A DNA stretch of 64,000 nucleotides from assembly GCF_001425045.1 (NCBI RefSeq), contig NZ_LMDJ01000001.1:311859-375858 (forward strand). Direction: 5' to 3'. Under the pieces are notes generated by a model, which ran no database searches, was not told the DNA's origin, and worked only from the letters and a program-made list of their open reading frames with translations. This DNA is from Massilia sp. Root351 (lineage in GTDB: Bacteria > Pseudomonadota > Gammaproteobacteria > Burkholderiales > Burkholderiaceae_D). Below, in pieces: positions 43,994 through 54,242 of this stretch; position 1 is the first letter of the stretch, and the number at the start of each line of letters is the position of its first letter. Position numbers and translations under genes: made by a program.

Positions 43994-45123
43994 CCGCAGC
44001 GATCGACCTGGCCGCCATCCGCGCGGCCGCCGTGCTGCTGGAAGCGGGCAAGCTGGTGGCGTTTCCCACCGAGACCGTGTACGGCCTCGGTGCGGACGCC
44101 GAAAACCCGCAAGCGGTGGCGGCCATCTACGCCGCCAAGGGCAGGCCGCAGGACCATCCGGTCATCGTGCACGTGGCGCCGGGCGCCGACCTCGGCTACT
44201 GGTGCAGCGACATCCCGGCCGAGGCCTACCAGCTGGCCAAGGCCTTCTGGCCCGGCCCGCTGACCATGATCCTCAAGCGCAACGCCCATATCCCGGACGC
44301 CGTGTCCGGCGGCCAGGACACGGTGGGCATGCGCTGCCCGTCGCACCCGGTGGCCATCGCCTTGCTGGCCGCCTTCAAGGGCGGCAAGGGCGGCGTGGCC
44401 GCGCCGTCGGCCAACAAGTTCGGCAACGTCAGCCCGACCACCGCGCAGCATGTGCGCGACGAATTCGGCGCCATGGTGCTGGACGAGGCGGAAGCGGCCG
44501 AAGCCGCCGCCCACGCCTACGCCGCCGCCATCACCGCCAGCATGGCGGACCCGGCCGATGCAGCCGCCGGCGCGGCGTCGGCCGCCGGCGCGCTGCGCCT
44601 TGCCGTGCTCGACGGCGGTTCCAGCCAGGTCGGCATCGAATCGACCATCCTCGACCTGTCGCGCCTGGCCACGCACGGCCCGGTGCTGCTGCGCCCCGGC
44701 CATATCGGCGCGCAGGACATCGCCGACGTCATCGGCGCCATGCCCAACCTGCCCGACCAGAGCGCCCCGCGCGCCTCCGGCACGCTGGAATCGCACTACG
44801 CGCCCAAGGCCCCGGTCGTCCTGGCCGACAGCGCGGTGCTGCCCGACCTGCTGGCCAAGCTGGCCGCCAAGGGCCGCAAGGCAGCCGTGATCCATTATTC
44901 GGCCCTGCCGCAGGCGAAGCAGGGGCCGCACCAGCATATGCCGCCGGACGCCGCCGGCTATGCCTTCGGCCTGTACGCCGCGCTACGCGCCATGGACCAG
45001 ACCGGCGCCGAGTTGATCCTCGTCGAAACGCCGCCACAAAACGACGCATGGCTGGGCGTCAATGACCGACTCCGGCGCGCAGCTTTCGGTTCTTCTGGTA
45101 TTGTTGAGACGTTCCTGCAATAG
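43990..45123 (+). CDS. Threonylcarbamoyl-AMP synthase (Sua5 type)
   Basis: The 377-residue protein starts at GTG inside the purK stop. It has [26 protein letters not shown] and [10 protein letters not shown] (YrdC/Sua5 catalytic domain) and a C-terminal Sua5 domain beginning ESHYAPKAP. It makes threonylcarbamoyl-AMP for the t6A base of tRNA. An Ala-rich insert of about 40 residues (near 160-200) is longer than usual. The same window also holds tcdA, which modifies t6A further. Confidence 0.93.
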   Translation: MTAAIDLAAIRAAAVLLEAGKLVAFPTETVYGLGADAENPQAVAAIYAAKGRPQDHPVIVHVAPGADLGYWCSDIPAEAYQLAKAFWPGPLTMILKRNAHIPDAVSGGQDTVGMRCPSHPVAIALLAAFKGGKGGVAAPSANKFGNVSPTTAQHVRDEFGAMVLDEAEAAEAAAHAYAAAITASMADPADAAAGAASAAGALRLAVLDGGSSQVGIESTILDLSRLATHGPVLLRPGHIGAQDIADVIGAMPNLPDQSAPRASGTLESHYAPKAPVVLADSAVLPDLLAKLAAKGRKAAVIHYSALPQAKQGPHQHMPPDAAGYAFGLYAALRAMDQTGAELILVETPPQNDAWLGVNDRLRRAAFGSSGIVETFLQ

Positions 45124-45179
45124 TGAAAGGGAACCACGCCGGAGCGGTCCGGCGCGCATAACAAGAAGAGGAGGTCGCC

Positions 45180-46814
45180 ATGACCCGAACCTTGTATGCC
45201 TGGCTGGCGGCGATCCTTGCCGCCGCACCTGCAAGCTCGCCGGCCCAGGACGCGCCGCCGCCGTTCGCGCCGGTCAGCATGCCCCGGCCGGGCGCCGCCT
45301 CCGCGCCGCCTCCTGCTGCCATCCCGTCCGCCCCCGCAATTGCCACCCCGACCGCCCCTGCAAGCGCCCGCGCGGTCCACAAGACGGTGCCATCGGCCGC
45401 CATGTCCGTGCAGCCGGCGGCCCCGCGCGGCACCTTGCTGGCCGGTCCCGCCGTGGTGCCGATCGACCTGGTCACCGACAAGGTCGACAAGCTTGAAGCT
45501 GCGCTGCTGCGCACGCTGCTGGAACGGCGCGACGGCCTGCTGGCCGTCACCGGCGAGCCGCGCTGCACCATCGCCGTCCACAGCCTGCGCTACCAGACCG
45601 TGGGCGGGCAGGGCGAGCCGGCCGACGCCGGCGGCGTCATCATGCTGCCCTCCGGCGCCGATCCGCAGTGCAGCGGCCCCCGCCCGGTACTGCTGTACGC
45701 CCACGGCACCGTGCTCGACAAGACCTTCAGCATGGCGCGCCTGAACGGCGAAGCGCGCCTGGTCGCCTCCATGTTCGCGGCCCAGGGCTATATCGTGGTG
45801 GCGCCGGACTACGCCGGCTACGGCAACTCCAGCCTGCCTTACCACCCCTACCTGAACGCCGAGCAGCAGGCCGGCGACATGGTGGACGCGCTGCGCGCCG
45901 CGCGCACCGCCTACGCCGTGCTCGGCGCCAAGGCGTCCGCCCAGCTTTTCCTGACCGGCTACTCCCAGGGCGGCTTCGTGGCGCTGGCCACGCAGCGCGC
46001 CATCCAGCTGCACCATGCGGACGAATTCACCGTCACCGCCACCGCGGCGCTGTCCGGCCCGTATGCGCTGGTGAGAATGGCCGACGGCATCTTCAGCGGC
46101 CGCCCCAACACCGGCGTCACGTCCTATCTGCCGCTGCTCACCACCTCCGGCCAGCGCGCCGGCGCCGCCCTGTACGCCGCGCCGGAAGACCTGTACGAAG
46201 CGCGCTACGCCAGCGGCATAGAAAGCCTGCTGCCCAACAAGGTCCGGCTGGACGACCTGGTCAGGAAGGGCCGGCTGCCCAAGGGCGGCGCCCTGTTTGC
46301 GCGCGACTCGCAGCCGCAGGCGGCGGACGCCTCCGCCTTCTTCGCGGACAGCAACCTGGTGCGCACCAGCTACCGCAATGCCTACCTGCAGGACATGGCC
46401 AGCAACCCCTGCGAGCGCGACCCGGCCGAACCGCTGGCCTGCGCGCCCCAGCACAATCTGCGCAAATGGATGCAGAAGAACGACTTGCGCACCTTCACGC
46501 CGACCTCGCCGCTGATGCTGTGCGGCGCCGGCAAGGACCCGGTGGTGCCGTTCGCGAACGCCGTCGCCACCCATGCCTACTTTGCCGCGCATGGCGCGGC
46601 AGCGGTGCTGGTGGACCTGGAAACGCCGCTGCCGGACGATCCTTATTTGCCGTTCAAACAAGGTTTCGCGCGAGAACGCGACACGATGCGCGCCGATGCT
46701 GTCAAAAAGGGTAGCGATCCTGTCAAGGCGGTGTCCGATCGATACCACAGCCGGCTGGCTGCGCAGTTCTGCCTGATGTCCGCGCGCAGCTTTTTCCAGT
46801 CCGCAATGCCCTGA
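45180..46814 (+). CDS. Secreted alpha/beta hydrolase (lipase/esterase-like)
   Basis: The 544-residue protein has a signal peptide, a long Pro/Ala-rich linker (about residues 25-90), then a hydrolase domain with LLYAHGT, VAPDYAGYGNS and the nucleophile GYSQGG (Ser262). An acid in GKDPVVPF and a late His (RYHSRLA) could complete the triad. It resembles bacterial secretory lipases. GAGGAG precedes the start. It is paralogous along its full hydrolase domain to the next gene. Confidence 0.85.
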   Translation: MTRTLYAWLAAILAAAPASSPAQDAPPPFAPVSMPRPGAASAPPPAAIPSAPAIATPTAPASARAVHKTVPSAAMSVQPAAPRGTLLAGPAVVPIDLVTDKVDKLEAALLRTLLERRDGLLAVTGEPRCTIAVHSLRYQTVGGQGEPADAGGVIMLPSGADPQCSGPRPVLLYAHGTVLDKTFSMARLNGEARLVASMFAAQGYIVVAPDYAGYGNSSLPYHPYLNAEQQAGDMVDALRAARTAYAVLGAKASAQLFLTGYSQGGFVALATQRAIQLHHADEFTVTATAALSGPYALVRMADGIFSGRPNTGVTSYLPLLTTSGQRAGAALYAAPEDLYEARYASGIESLLPNKVRLDDLVRKGRLPKGGALFARDSQPQAADASAFFADSNLVRTSYRNAYLQDMASNPCERDPAEPLACAPQHNLRKWMQKNDLRTFTPTSPLMLCGAGKDPVVPFANAVATHAYFAAHGAAAVLVDLETPLPDDPYLPFKQGFARERDTMRADAVKKGSDPVKAVSDRYHSRLAAQFCLMSARSFFQSAMP

Positions 46815-46855
46815 CTCTGCTATGCTGATTTGACAGAAAAATCGGCGGAGTTGGC

Positions 46856-48384
46856 ATGTTTTACCAGAAGTTTTGACAGTTTCACTACTGGCGGTTGCAG
46901 TGGCCGCTTGCGGTGGCGGCAGCGCAGGCAGTGGCAGTGGCGGCGGCAACAGCGGCGCGCCGGGCGGCACCAGCCCCGTGGTGGTGGCGCCGCCGCCATC
47001 CCAGCGCGGCACCCTGGTGGGCGGCCCCACGGCGGTCGCTGCCTACGACGCGCAAGCGCTCAAGCAGCTGCTTGACAGCGCGCAGAGCGGCGCCAGCAGC
47101 ATCACCAGCACGCCGCTGTGCGCCGTCAGCACCTATACGCTGCGCTATCGCACCATCGGTTCGGCCGGCGAAGACACCGACGCCAGCACCGCCCTCATGC
47201 TGCCGTCCGGCGCCGATCCCGCCTGCACCGGTCCGCGCCCGGTGCTGCTGTACGCGCACGGCACCTCGCCGCTGAAGTCCTACGATATGAGCAAGCTGGA
47301 CGGCACCGAGGCGCGCCTGATCGCCGCCATCTTCGCCGCGCAAGGCTACATCGTGGTCGCGCCCAACTATGCCGGCTACGCCGGCTCCTCGCTGGGCTAC
47401 CACGCCTACCTGGACGCCGAGCAGCAATCGGCCGACATGGTGGACGGCCTGCGCGCGGCCCGGGCCGCGTTCAGCGCTGTCGGCGCCAGCGCCTCGGCGC
47501 GGCTGTACGTCACCGGCTATTCGCAGGGCGGCTACGTGGCGCTGGCCACGCAGCGCGCCATGCAGACGCGCCACGCCGCCGAGTTCACGGTAACCGCCGC
47601 CGCCGGCCTGTCCGGTCCCTACGCGCTGCTCAAATTCGGCGACGCCATGTTCGGCGGCGCGCCCACGCACGGCGCCACCGCCTTCCTGCCCATGCTGGTC
47701 AACGCCGGCCAGCACGCCGGCGCGCGCCTGTACGCCAGCCCCGGCGAGATGTACGAGGCGCCGTACGCCTTCGGCGTCGAAGACATCCTGCCCGGCACGC
47801 TCAGCCTGGGCGACCTGGCCAGCCTGGGCAAGCTGCCCGCCAGTGCCTTGTTCGCCTTGGATTCCATGCCGCAGGCGGACGGCAGCAAGGCCTACTTCAA
47901 TGACGGCAACCTGGTCCGCACCAGCTACCGCGATGCCTACACGGCCGACCTGCGCGCGCGGCCCTGTGACGCTAGCGGGACTGCCGCCGCCGACGCGCTG
48001 GCCTGCGCGCCCCAGCACCCGCTGCGCCTGTGGCTGCAGAAGAACGACCTGCGCAATTACGCGCCGGCCGCGCCGCTGCTGTTGTGCGGCGGCGACGCCG
48101 ATCCCCTGGTTCCCTATTACAACACCAGCGCGGCGGCCGACCATTTCCGCGCCCGCAATCCGGGCGGCACGCTGCACGTGGTGAACCTCGACGCCACCCC
48201 GTCGCTGTTCGGCGACGATTATTCCCAGCCCAAGCTGGGCTTCCTGGCCGCCAAGACGGCGGTGCGCGCCAATGCCGCCGTCAGCGGCGGCTCGGGCGAC
48301 GCCGCCGTGCGCGACGCCTACCACGCCGGCCTGGTGGCGCCGTTCTGCCTGCGCGCGGCGCGCGACTTCTTCCGTGCCCGGTGA
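46856..48384 (+). CDS. Alpha/beta hydrolase lipoprotein with apparent 5' frameshift
   Basis: The main frame runs from a TTG at 46873 to TGA at 48384 (503 residues) and has LLYAHGT, VAPNYAGYAGS and GYSQGG (Ser217 in that frame). A well-placed ATG at 46856 with GGCGGAG upstream encodes MFYQKF and then stops at once. One extra T in the TTTT run at 46871-46874 would join it to the main frame and give MFYQKFLTVSLLAVAVAAC, a perfect lipoprotein signal with lysine and a VAAC lipobox. So the start is probably one base out of frame (mutation, sequencing error or slippage switch). The hydrolase is paralogous to the preceding gene. Confidence 0.78.
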
Positions 48385-48554
48385 AATGTATCCTGAGTGA
48401 AATGTATCCGTACTGTAATTATTTGACGCTTTAGTCTAAACTGCCCAATTTACAAAATTGCGCTATACAACCCCTGCCGGGGCTGGCATATTAATCGGGT
48501 TGCAAATAGCACGCCCGTGCGTTTAAAACAAGAATATTCTTTTCAGGAGATACA

Positions 48555-49928
48555 ATGCGTCACACCAAACTCGCCCTGGCGGTCATGGCCGCGGCAATTC
48601 TGGCCGCTTGCGGCAGCGGCAGCCCAACCGGCGGCGACCAAACCCTCAAAGTCAAATTCGCATCCCAGGTGTCGTTCGGCGACAGCCTGTCCGACGTCGG
48701 CACCTACAAGGTCGGCACCGTGGCAGCCCTGGGCGGCGGCAAGTTCACCATCAACGGCAACAACACCGCCGCCAATCCCGCGCTGACCGGCAAGATCTGG
48801 ATCGAGCTGCTGGCGGCCCAGTTCGGCCTGCCGGCCCCCTGCGCGGCGCAGACCGGCCTGGAAGGCAACGCGGCCAAGGGCTTCAGCGTGCCGGTGCAGA
48901 ACCACACCGGCTGCTACGCCTACGGCCAGGGCGGCTCGCGCGTCACCAACCCGGTGGGCGACAACCACAAGTCCACCGGCAGCGACGTCGGCGCGCTGAC
49001 CGTGCCGGCCGTGACCCAGGTGAAAAACCACCTGGCGGCCGTGGGCGGCAAGTTCAAGGGCGACGAGATCGTCTTCATGTGGAGCGGCAATAACGACCTG
49101 CTGCTGGGCCTGGAGCACCTGTCCACCGCCGCCACCGCCGCCGGCGCCGCCGCCGGCAACACCGCCTTCGCCAACAGCCTGGTGGCCCAGCTGGCGGCCG
49201 GCGCGACCAACCCGCAAACGGCGGCAGCGTCCATCGGCCTGGCCCTGGCCACCGAAAACGCGCGTCCCGGCAAGACCGAGACCTCGGTGGTGACCGCCGC
49301 CGTGACCGCCGCCGTCATGGCCGGCAACACCGCCGCCGCGGTGCCGGCCAACCAGCTGGCCATCGTCACCAAGGCCAAGGCAGACGGCGCTGCCGCCGGC
49401 GCCAAGGCTGGCGCCGACTACGCCGCCGCCAACGGCCCGGCACTGGTGCCGGTGATGATCACCGCCGCCAAGGAAGTTTCGGCCCTGGTGAAGACGCAGA
49501 TCCTGGCCAACGGCGCCAAGTACGTGGTGGTCAACAACATCCCGGACGTGGCCAACACGCCGTCCGGCCTGTCGCGCTCGGAATCGACGCGCACGCTGAT
49601 CAACGCCATGGTAAAGGGCTTCAACGATACGCTGACCGCCGAACTGGGCACCACCGACGGCGTGCTGATCATCGACACCTACAGCGTCAGCCATGACCAG
49701 GCCACCAACCCGGGCCCGTACGGCCTGACCAACGTCAAGGAAACCGCTTGCGACCTGACGGCGGCCAAGAACCCGCTGAGCAGCTCGCTGACCTGCAACG
49801 GCTCCAACCTGAAAGCCGGCGACGTCAGCCACTACTCGTACGCCGACACCGTGCACCCGACCCCGTTCCTGCACTTCCTGCTGGCGCGCTACGTGTCGGA
49901 AAAAATGGTCGTCAAGGGCTGGCTGTAA
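48555..49928 (+). CDS. SGNH/GDSL hydrolase lipoprotein
   Basis: The 457-residue protein has a lipoprotein signal (LAAC, Cys19), the GDS block FGDSLSDVG (Ser44), GQGG, a GNND block at 178-181, and a DxxH pair in YADTVHPTP (Asp431, His434). All catalytic elements are present. An Ala-rich stretch from about residue 189 to 296 interrupts the usual core between blocks III and V. It probably cleaves esters at the outer membrane. GGAG precedes the start. Confidence 0.88.
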   Translation: MRHTKLALAVMAAAILAACGSGSPTGGDQTLKVKFASQVSFGDSLSDVGTYKVGTVAALGGGKFTINGNNTAANPALTGKIWIELLAAQFGLPAPCAAQTGLEGNAAKGFSVPVQNHTGCYAYGQGGSRVTNPVGDNHKSTGSDVGALTVPAVTQVKNHLAAVGGKFKGDEIVFMWSGNNDLLLGLEHLSTAATAAGAAAGNTAFANSLVAQLAAGATNPQTAAASIGLALATENARPGKTETSVVTAAVTAAVMAGNTAAAVPANQLAIVTKAKADGAAAGAKAGADYAAANGPALVPVMITAAKEVSALVKTQILANGAKYVVVNNIPDVANTPSGLSRSESTRTLINAMVKGFNDTLTAELGTTDGVLIIDTYSVSHDQATNPGPYGLTNVKETACDLTAAKNPLSSSLTCNGSNLKAGDVSHYSYADTVHPTPFLHFLLARYVSEKMVVKGWL

Positions 49929-49955
49929 TCACTGCAATTCTGGAGACATAACAAG

Positions 49956-50636
49956 ATGAAAATTCGTTTCAATAGCGCTGTCAAAATGCTGGCGCTGGCT
50001 GCCGCCATGGGCGCCGCCTCGGGCGCGTCGGCGCAGGCGGCCGGCGAATGGGTGGTGAAAGCCGGTATCAACAAGATCACGCCCAAGGTCAAGAGCGGCA
50101 ACGTCAGCGCCCCGGCGCTGCCGGAGAGCAAAGCCGACATCGGCGCGGACACCCAGCCGATCTTCACCATCGGCCGCATGCTGACCGATAACATCTCGGC
50201 CGAACTGGACCTGGGCTTGCCGTACAAGCACAAGATCTATGGCGCCGGATCGCTGGAAGGCACGGGCCAGCTGGCCACCTCGGAAGTGCTGCCGCCCACT
50301 GCCTTCCTGCAATACCGCCTGTTCCAGCCGACCGCCACGATCCGTCCTTACGCCGGCGTCGGCCTGACCTACGCCTACTTTCGCAAGGAAACCGGTTCCG
50401 GCCAGCTGACCGCGCTGCTCAACCCGGGCGGCCCCGCGTCGACCTTCACGATGAAGAACAAGTGGGCCGCCAGCGTGCAACTGGGTGCCACCATGGCCAT
50501 CAACGCCAAGTGGTTCGCGGACGTGAACGTGGTCAAGACCAGGCTCAAGACCACCGCCAGCTACTCCACCGGCCAGACGCAGGAAGCGCGCCTGGACCCG
50601 ACCGCCGTTGCCATCATGCTCGGCACCCACTTCTAA
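49956..50636 (+). CDS. OmpW family outer membrane protein
   Basis: The 226-residue protein has a signal peptide (ending ASAQA), then VVKAGINKITPKVKSGN, ADIGADTQPIFTIGRMLTDNISAELDLG and a closing beta strand, LDPTAVAIMLGTHF, ending in aromatic Phe as in OmpW barrels. OmpW forms a small hydrophobic channel in the outer membrane. It follows the GDSL gene by 27 bases with GGAG upstream and may form an operon with it. Confidence 0.92.
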   Translation: MKIRFNSAVKMLALAAAMGAASGASAQAAGEWVVKAGINKITPKVKSGNVSAPALPESKADIGADTQPIFTIGRMLTDNISAELDLGLPYKHKIYGAGSLEGTGQLATSEVLPPTAFLQYRLFQPTATIRPYAGVGLTYAYFRKETGSGQLTALLNPGGPASTFTMKNKWAASVQLGATMAINAKWFADVNVVKTRLKTTASYSTGQTQEARLDPTAVAIMLGTHF

Positions 50637-50645
50637 GCCGCGGCA

Positions 50646-50684
50646 GACGAAAAAAAACCGCCTCACGGCGGTTTTTTTTTCGTC
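50646..50684. terminator. Bidirectional terminator between ompW-like gene and gcdH
   Basis: A long stem, GACGAAAAAAAACCGCC with GGCGGTTTTTTTTTCGTC and a TCAC loop, has A and T runs on the two arms. It serves two converging genes. Confidence 0.93.
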
Positions 50685-50694
50685 CGGGCCCGGC

Positions 50695-51879
50695 TTACTG
50701 GAAAGCCTGGATGCCGGTCTGGGCGCGGCCCAGGATCAGCGCGTGGATGTCGTGCGTGCCTTCATAGGTGTTGACCACTTCCAGGTTCACCATGTGGCGG
50801 ATCACGCCGAACTCGTCGGAGATGCCGTTGCCGCCCAACATATCGCGCGCCACGCGGGCGATGTCCAGCGACTTGCCGCAGGAATTGCGCTTCATCATGG
50901 AGGTGATCTCGACGGCGGCGGTGCCGGCGTCCTTCATGCGGCCCAGCTGCAGGCAGCCTTGCAGGCCCAGCGTGATCTCGGTCTGCATGTCGGCCAGCTT
51001 CTTCTGCACCAGCTGGTTGGCCGCCAGCGGACGGCCGAACTGCTGGCGGTCCATGGTGTACTGGCGCGCCGTGTGCCAGCAGGCTTCCGCCGCGCCCAGC
51101 GCGCCCCAGGCGATGCCGTAGCGCGCCGAGTTCAGGCAGGTGAACGGGCCTTTCAGGCCGCACACGTCCGGGAAGGCGTTTTCTTCCGGGCAGAACACAT
51201 TGTCCATCACGATTTCGCCGGTGACCGAGGCGCGCAGGCCGAACTTGCCGTGGATGGCGGGCGCGGACAGGCCGGCCATGCCTTTTTCCAGCACGAAGCC
51301 GCGGATCGCGCCTTCATCGTCCTTGGCCCACACCACGAACACGTCCGCCACCGGGGAATTGGTGATCCACATCTTGGCGCCGGACAGCGCGTAGCCGCCC
51401 GCTACCTTCCGGGCGCGGGTAATCATCGAGCCGGGGTCGGAACCGTGGTTCGGCTCGGTCAGGCCGAAGCAGCCGATCCACTCGCCGGTGGCCAGCTTGG
51501 GCAGGTATTTCTGTTTTTGTGCTTCGGTGCCGAACTCGAAGATGGGCACCATCACCAGCGACGACTGCACGCTCATCATGGAGCGGTAGCCGGAGTCCAC
51601 GCGTTCGACTTCGCGCGCGATCAGGCCGTAGCTGACGTAGTTCAGGCCGGGGCCGCCGTACTGGTCCGGGATGGTGGGGCCGAGCAGGCCCAGTTCGCCC
51701 ATCTCGCGGAAGATGCTGGTGTCCATGCGCTCGTGGCGGAACGCTTCCAGGATACGCGGCGCCAGCTTGTCCTGGCAGTAGGCGGCGGCGGCGTCGCGCA
51801 CCATGCGTTCTTCGCTGGTCAGCTGGTCGTTCAGCAACAGGGGATCGTCCCAGTGGAATTGCGCGCGGGCTTGGCTCAT
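50695..51879 (-). CDS. gcdH: Glutaryl-CoA dehydrogenase
   Basis: The 394-residue acyl-CoA dehydrogenase has [26 protein letters not shown] and the catalytic [20 protein letters not shown] near the C-terminus, matching GcdH rather than other family members. It oxidises and decarboxylates glutaryl-CoA to crotonyl-CoA in lysine/tryptophan breakdown. It is a single gene next to a flavin reductase on the same strand. Confidence 0.95.
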   Translation of the reverse strand: MSQARAQFHWDDPLLLNDQLTSEERMVRDAAAAYCQDKLAPRILEAFRHERMDTSIFREMGELGLLGPTIPDQYGGPGLNYVSYGLIAREVERVDSGYRSMMSVQSSLVMVPIFEFGTEAQKQKYLPKLATGEWIGCFGLTEPNHGSDPGSMITRARKVAGGYALSGAKMWITNSPVADVFVVWAKDDEGAIRGFVLEKGMAGLSAPAIHGKFGLRASVTGEIVMDNVFCPEENAFPDVCGLKGPFTCLNSARYGIAWGALGAAEACWHTARQYTMDRQQFGRPLAANQLVQKKLADMQTEITLGLQGCLQLGRMKDAGTAAVEITSMMKRNSCGKSLDIARVARDMLGGNGISDEFGVIRHMVNLEVVNTYEGTHDIHALILGRAQTGIQAFQ

Positions 51880-51981
51880 GGTGTGGTCTCTGGTTATGGT
51901 GAAAGATCCCGGTATTCTAGAACGCCGACCCCGCAGCGGCTATTCAAATGGCGACACCAATTTCCGTTTTTAGCCCAGGGT

Positions 51982-52485
51982 TCAGCGCAGCCCCCGGAAC
52001 TGCCCGCCGTGGAACACCAGCGGCGCCTGCGGGGCCGATTCGCAGTGCTCCACTTCGCCCACGAAAATCACGTGGTCGCCCTCCGGGTAGCGGCTGCGGT
52101 TGTGGCATTCGAACCACGCGGCGGCGCCCTTCAGGATGGGCTGGCCGGTGCGCGACAGCTCGTACTCGGCGCTGGCCCACGGGTCTTCGCCGCGGCTGGA
52201 GAACAGCTTGGCCAGGTGTGCCTGGCTGGCGTTGAGCACGTTGATCACGTAGTGCGAGTTGCCGGTGAAGATGGGCAGGCTGTTGGCGCCGTTGGCCAGG
52301 CTCCACAGCACCAGCGGCGGGTCGAGCGAGACGGAATTGAAGGAGCTGGCCGTCAGGCCGCGGAAGGTGCCGTCGGCCAGGCGGGTGGTGATGACGGTAA
52401 CGCCGGTGGCAAACTGCGACAACGCCTGGCGGAAGTGCAGCGTATCGAATTCACGCGAGTCGGCGCGGGGGGAGCTAATATTCAT
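51982..52485 (-). CDS. Flavin reductase family protein
   Basis: The 167-residue protein has FATGVTVITT, GLTASSFNSVSLDPPLVLWSL and GDHVIFVGEVE, typical of the FMN-binding split-barrel flavin reductases (DIM6/NTAB). These supply reduced flavin to monooxygenases. The start at 52485 gives the conserved short N-terminus. It lies 102 bases upstream of gcdH. Confidence 0.9.
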   Translation of the reverse strand: MNISSPRADSREFDTLHFRQALSQFATGVTVITTRLADGTFRGLTASSFNSVSLDPPLVLWSLANGANSLPIFTGNSHYVINVLNASQAHLAKLFSSRGEDPWASAEYELSRTGQPILKGAAAWFECHNRSRYPEGDHVIFVGEVEHCESAPQAPLVFHGGQFRGLR

Positions 52486-52608
52486 GGGGAACCTGTATTT
52501 TCCAACATTATGCCAAAGAACCGCACCGCACAGCATTTGCAGGTGCATGCGCTTGCGCTTTGCGTTACAGTAGTCATCATCAAACGTGCTCTGAGCGGGA
52601 GGGACGGT

Positions 52609-53151
52609 ATGACTAGCAATGCGGCAGCGACGGAAGTGGCCGTGCTTGGCGGCGGCTGTTTCTGGTGCACCGAGGCCGTGTACCTGGAAGTGCGCGGCGT
52701 GCGCGGCGTGCAATCGGGCTACACCGGCGGCCAGCAGCCCGACCCCACCTATGAACAGGTGTGCACCGGCGCCACCGGCCATGCCGAAGTGGTGCGGCTC
52801 GAGTTCGACCCGGCCGTCATCAGCTACCGCGACCTGCTGGAAATCTTCTTCACCATCCATGACCCCACCACCTTGAACCGCCAGGGCAACGACGTCGGCA
52901 CCCAGTACCGCTCGGTGATCTATTACCAGTCGCCGGAACAGGAAGCCACCGCGCGCCAGGTGATCGCCGAAATGGCGGTGGTGTGGGACGCGCCCATCGT
53001 CACCGAACTGTCGCCCGCGCAGCCTTTCTACAAGGCCGAGGACTATCACCAGAATTATTTCGAGCAGCACCCGCTGCAAGGCTATTGCGCCTTCGTGGTG
53101 GCGCCCAAGGTGGCCAAGTTCCGCAAGACCTACAGCAACCGCCTGAAGTAA
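52609..53151 (+). CDS. msrA: Peptide-methionine (S)-S-oxide reductase
   Basis: The 180-residue protein has GGGCFWCTE with nucleophile Cys17, GYTGG, and DYHQNYFEQHP, the MsrA signature. It repairs oxidised methionine in proteins. A GGGAGGGAC site lies before ATG 52609. The frame is open for about 2 kb upstream, but that part shadows neighbouring genes on the other strand. It is divergent from the flavin reductase. Confidence 0.96.
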   Translation: MTSNAAATEVAVLGGGCFWCTEAVYLEVRGVRGVQSGYTGGQQPDPTYEQVCTGATGHAEVVRLEFDPAVISYRDLLEIFFTIHDPTTLNRQGNDVGTQYRSVIYYQSPEQEATARQVIAEMAVVWDAPIVTELSPAQPFYKAEDYHQNYFEQHPLQGYCAFVVAPKVAKFRKTYSNRLK

Positions 53152-53186
53152 GCTGTATAAAAACGATAACAATAAGTGGCTGCCCC

Positions 53187-54221
53187 ATGAAGGTAGTGAT
53201 TGTTGACGATACCCACATCAACCTGGTGTTGATGTCGCGCCTGATCGGCAAGCTCGAAGGCGTGGAGACGGTCAGCTTCCGGGCCGCGCACCCGGCGCTG
53301 GCATGGTGCAACAGCCATGCCTGGGACTTGCTGATCATCGACTACATGATGCCCGACATGGACGGCCTGGCGCTGATCGCCGGGTTGAACCATGGCCTGC
53401 AGGCGGACCCGCGCGAACGCCCGCCGGTGCTGATGGTCACCGCCAGCACCGACGTCGAGGTGCGCCACCGCGCGCTGGAGAACGGCGCCAGCGACTTCCT
53501 GATCAAGCCGATCGACAAGGTGGAGTTCCTGGCCCGCACGCGCAACATGCTGCAGCTGCGCCGCGCCACCGTGGGCCTGCGCGACGAGGTGCGCAAGGCC
53601 ACCGCCGAACTGCGCGCGCGCGAGCAGGAAACCATCATGCTGCTGGCGCGCGCCTCCGAATACCGCGATCCGGAAACCGGCGCCCACATCCTGCGCATGG
53701 CGCATTATTCGCGCCTGATCGCGGCCGAACTGGGGCTGTCCGAACAGGAGCAGGAAGACATTTTGAACGCGGCGCCGATGCACGACGTGGGCAAGGTCGG
53801 CACGCCGGACCAGATCCTGCTCAAGCCGGGCCGCCTGAACGAGGAGGAAATGGCGGTGATGCGCCAGCATGCGCGCATGGGCTATGACATCCTCAAGGGC
53901 AGCCAGGCGCGCATGCTGCAGCTGGCCGCCGAGATCGCGCTCAGCCACCACGAGCGCTGGGACGGCGCCGGCTATCCGGGCGGCCACGCCGGCGAGGACA
54001 TCCCGCTGGTGGGCCGCATCGTCGCCGTGGCCGATGTGTTCGACGCGCTCACCAGCGTGCGGCCGTACAAGCAGGCCTGGAGCATGGAACAGGCGCGCCA
54101 GTACCTGCTGGACCACCGCGGCAGCCATTTCGACGCGCGCTGCGTGAACGCGCTGCTGGCGCGCTGGGGCGAAGTGCAGGCCATCAGCGCGCGCTACCGC
54201 GACGAGGGACGGCCGGCCTGA
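53187..54221 (+). CDS. Response regulator with HD-GYP phosphodiesterase domain
   Basis: The 344-residue protein has a receiver domain with Asp52 in IIDYMMPDMDG and an HD-GYP domain with MHDVGKVGTPD and HHERWDGAGYPGG, so the catalytic HD and GYP motifs are complete. It should hydrolyse c-di-GMP when phosphorylated. The hybrid kinase at 54243, 21 bases downstream, is the likely phosphodonor. Confidence 0.93.
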   Translation: MKVVIVDDTHINLVLMSRLIGKLEGVETVSFRAAHPALAWCNSHAWDLLIIDYMMPDMDGLALIAGLNHGLQADPRERPPVLMVTASTDVEVRHRALENGASDFLIKPIDKVEFLARTRNMLQLRRATVGLRDEVRKATAELRAREQETIMLLARASEYRDPETGAHILRMAHYSRLIAAELGLSEQEQEDILNAAPMHDVGKVGTPDQILLKPGRLNEEEMAVMRQHARMGYDILKGSQARMLQLAAEIALSHHERWDGAGYPGGHAGEDIPLVGRIVAVADVFDALTSVRPYKQAWSMEQARQYLLDHRGSHFDARCVNALLARWGEVQAISARYRDEGRPA

Positions 54222-54242
54222 GGCCAGCCGCGCGGCGCCGCC

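Noticed and set aside
50608..52608. A long plus-strand extension before msrA
   Set aside because: It lies opposite gcdH and the flavin reductase and has no family match. The MsrA family length fits the start at 52609.
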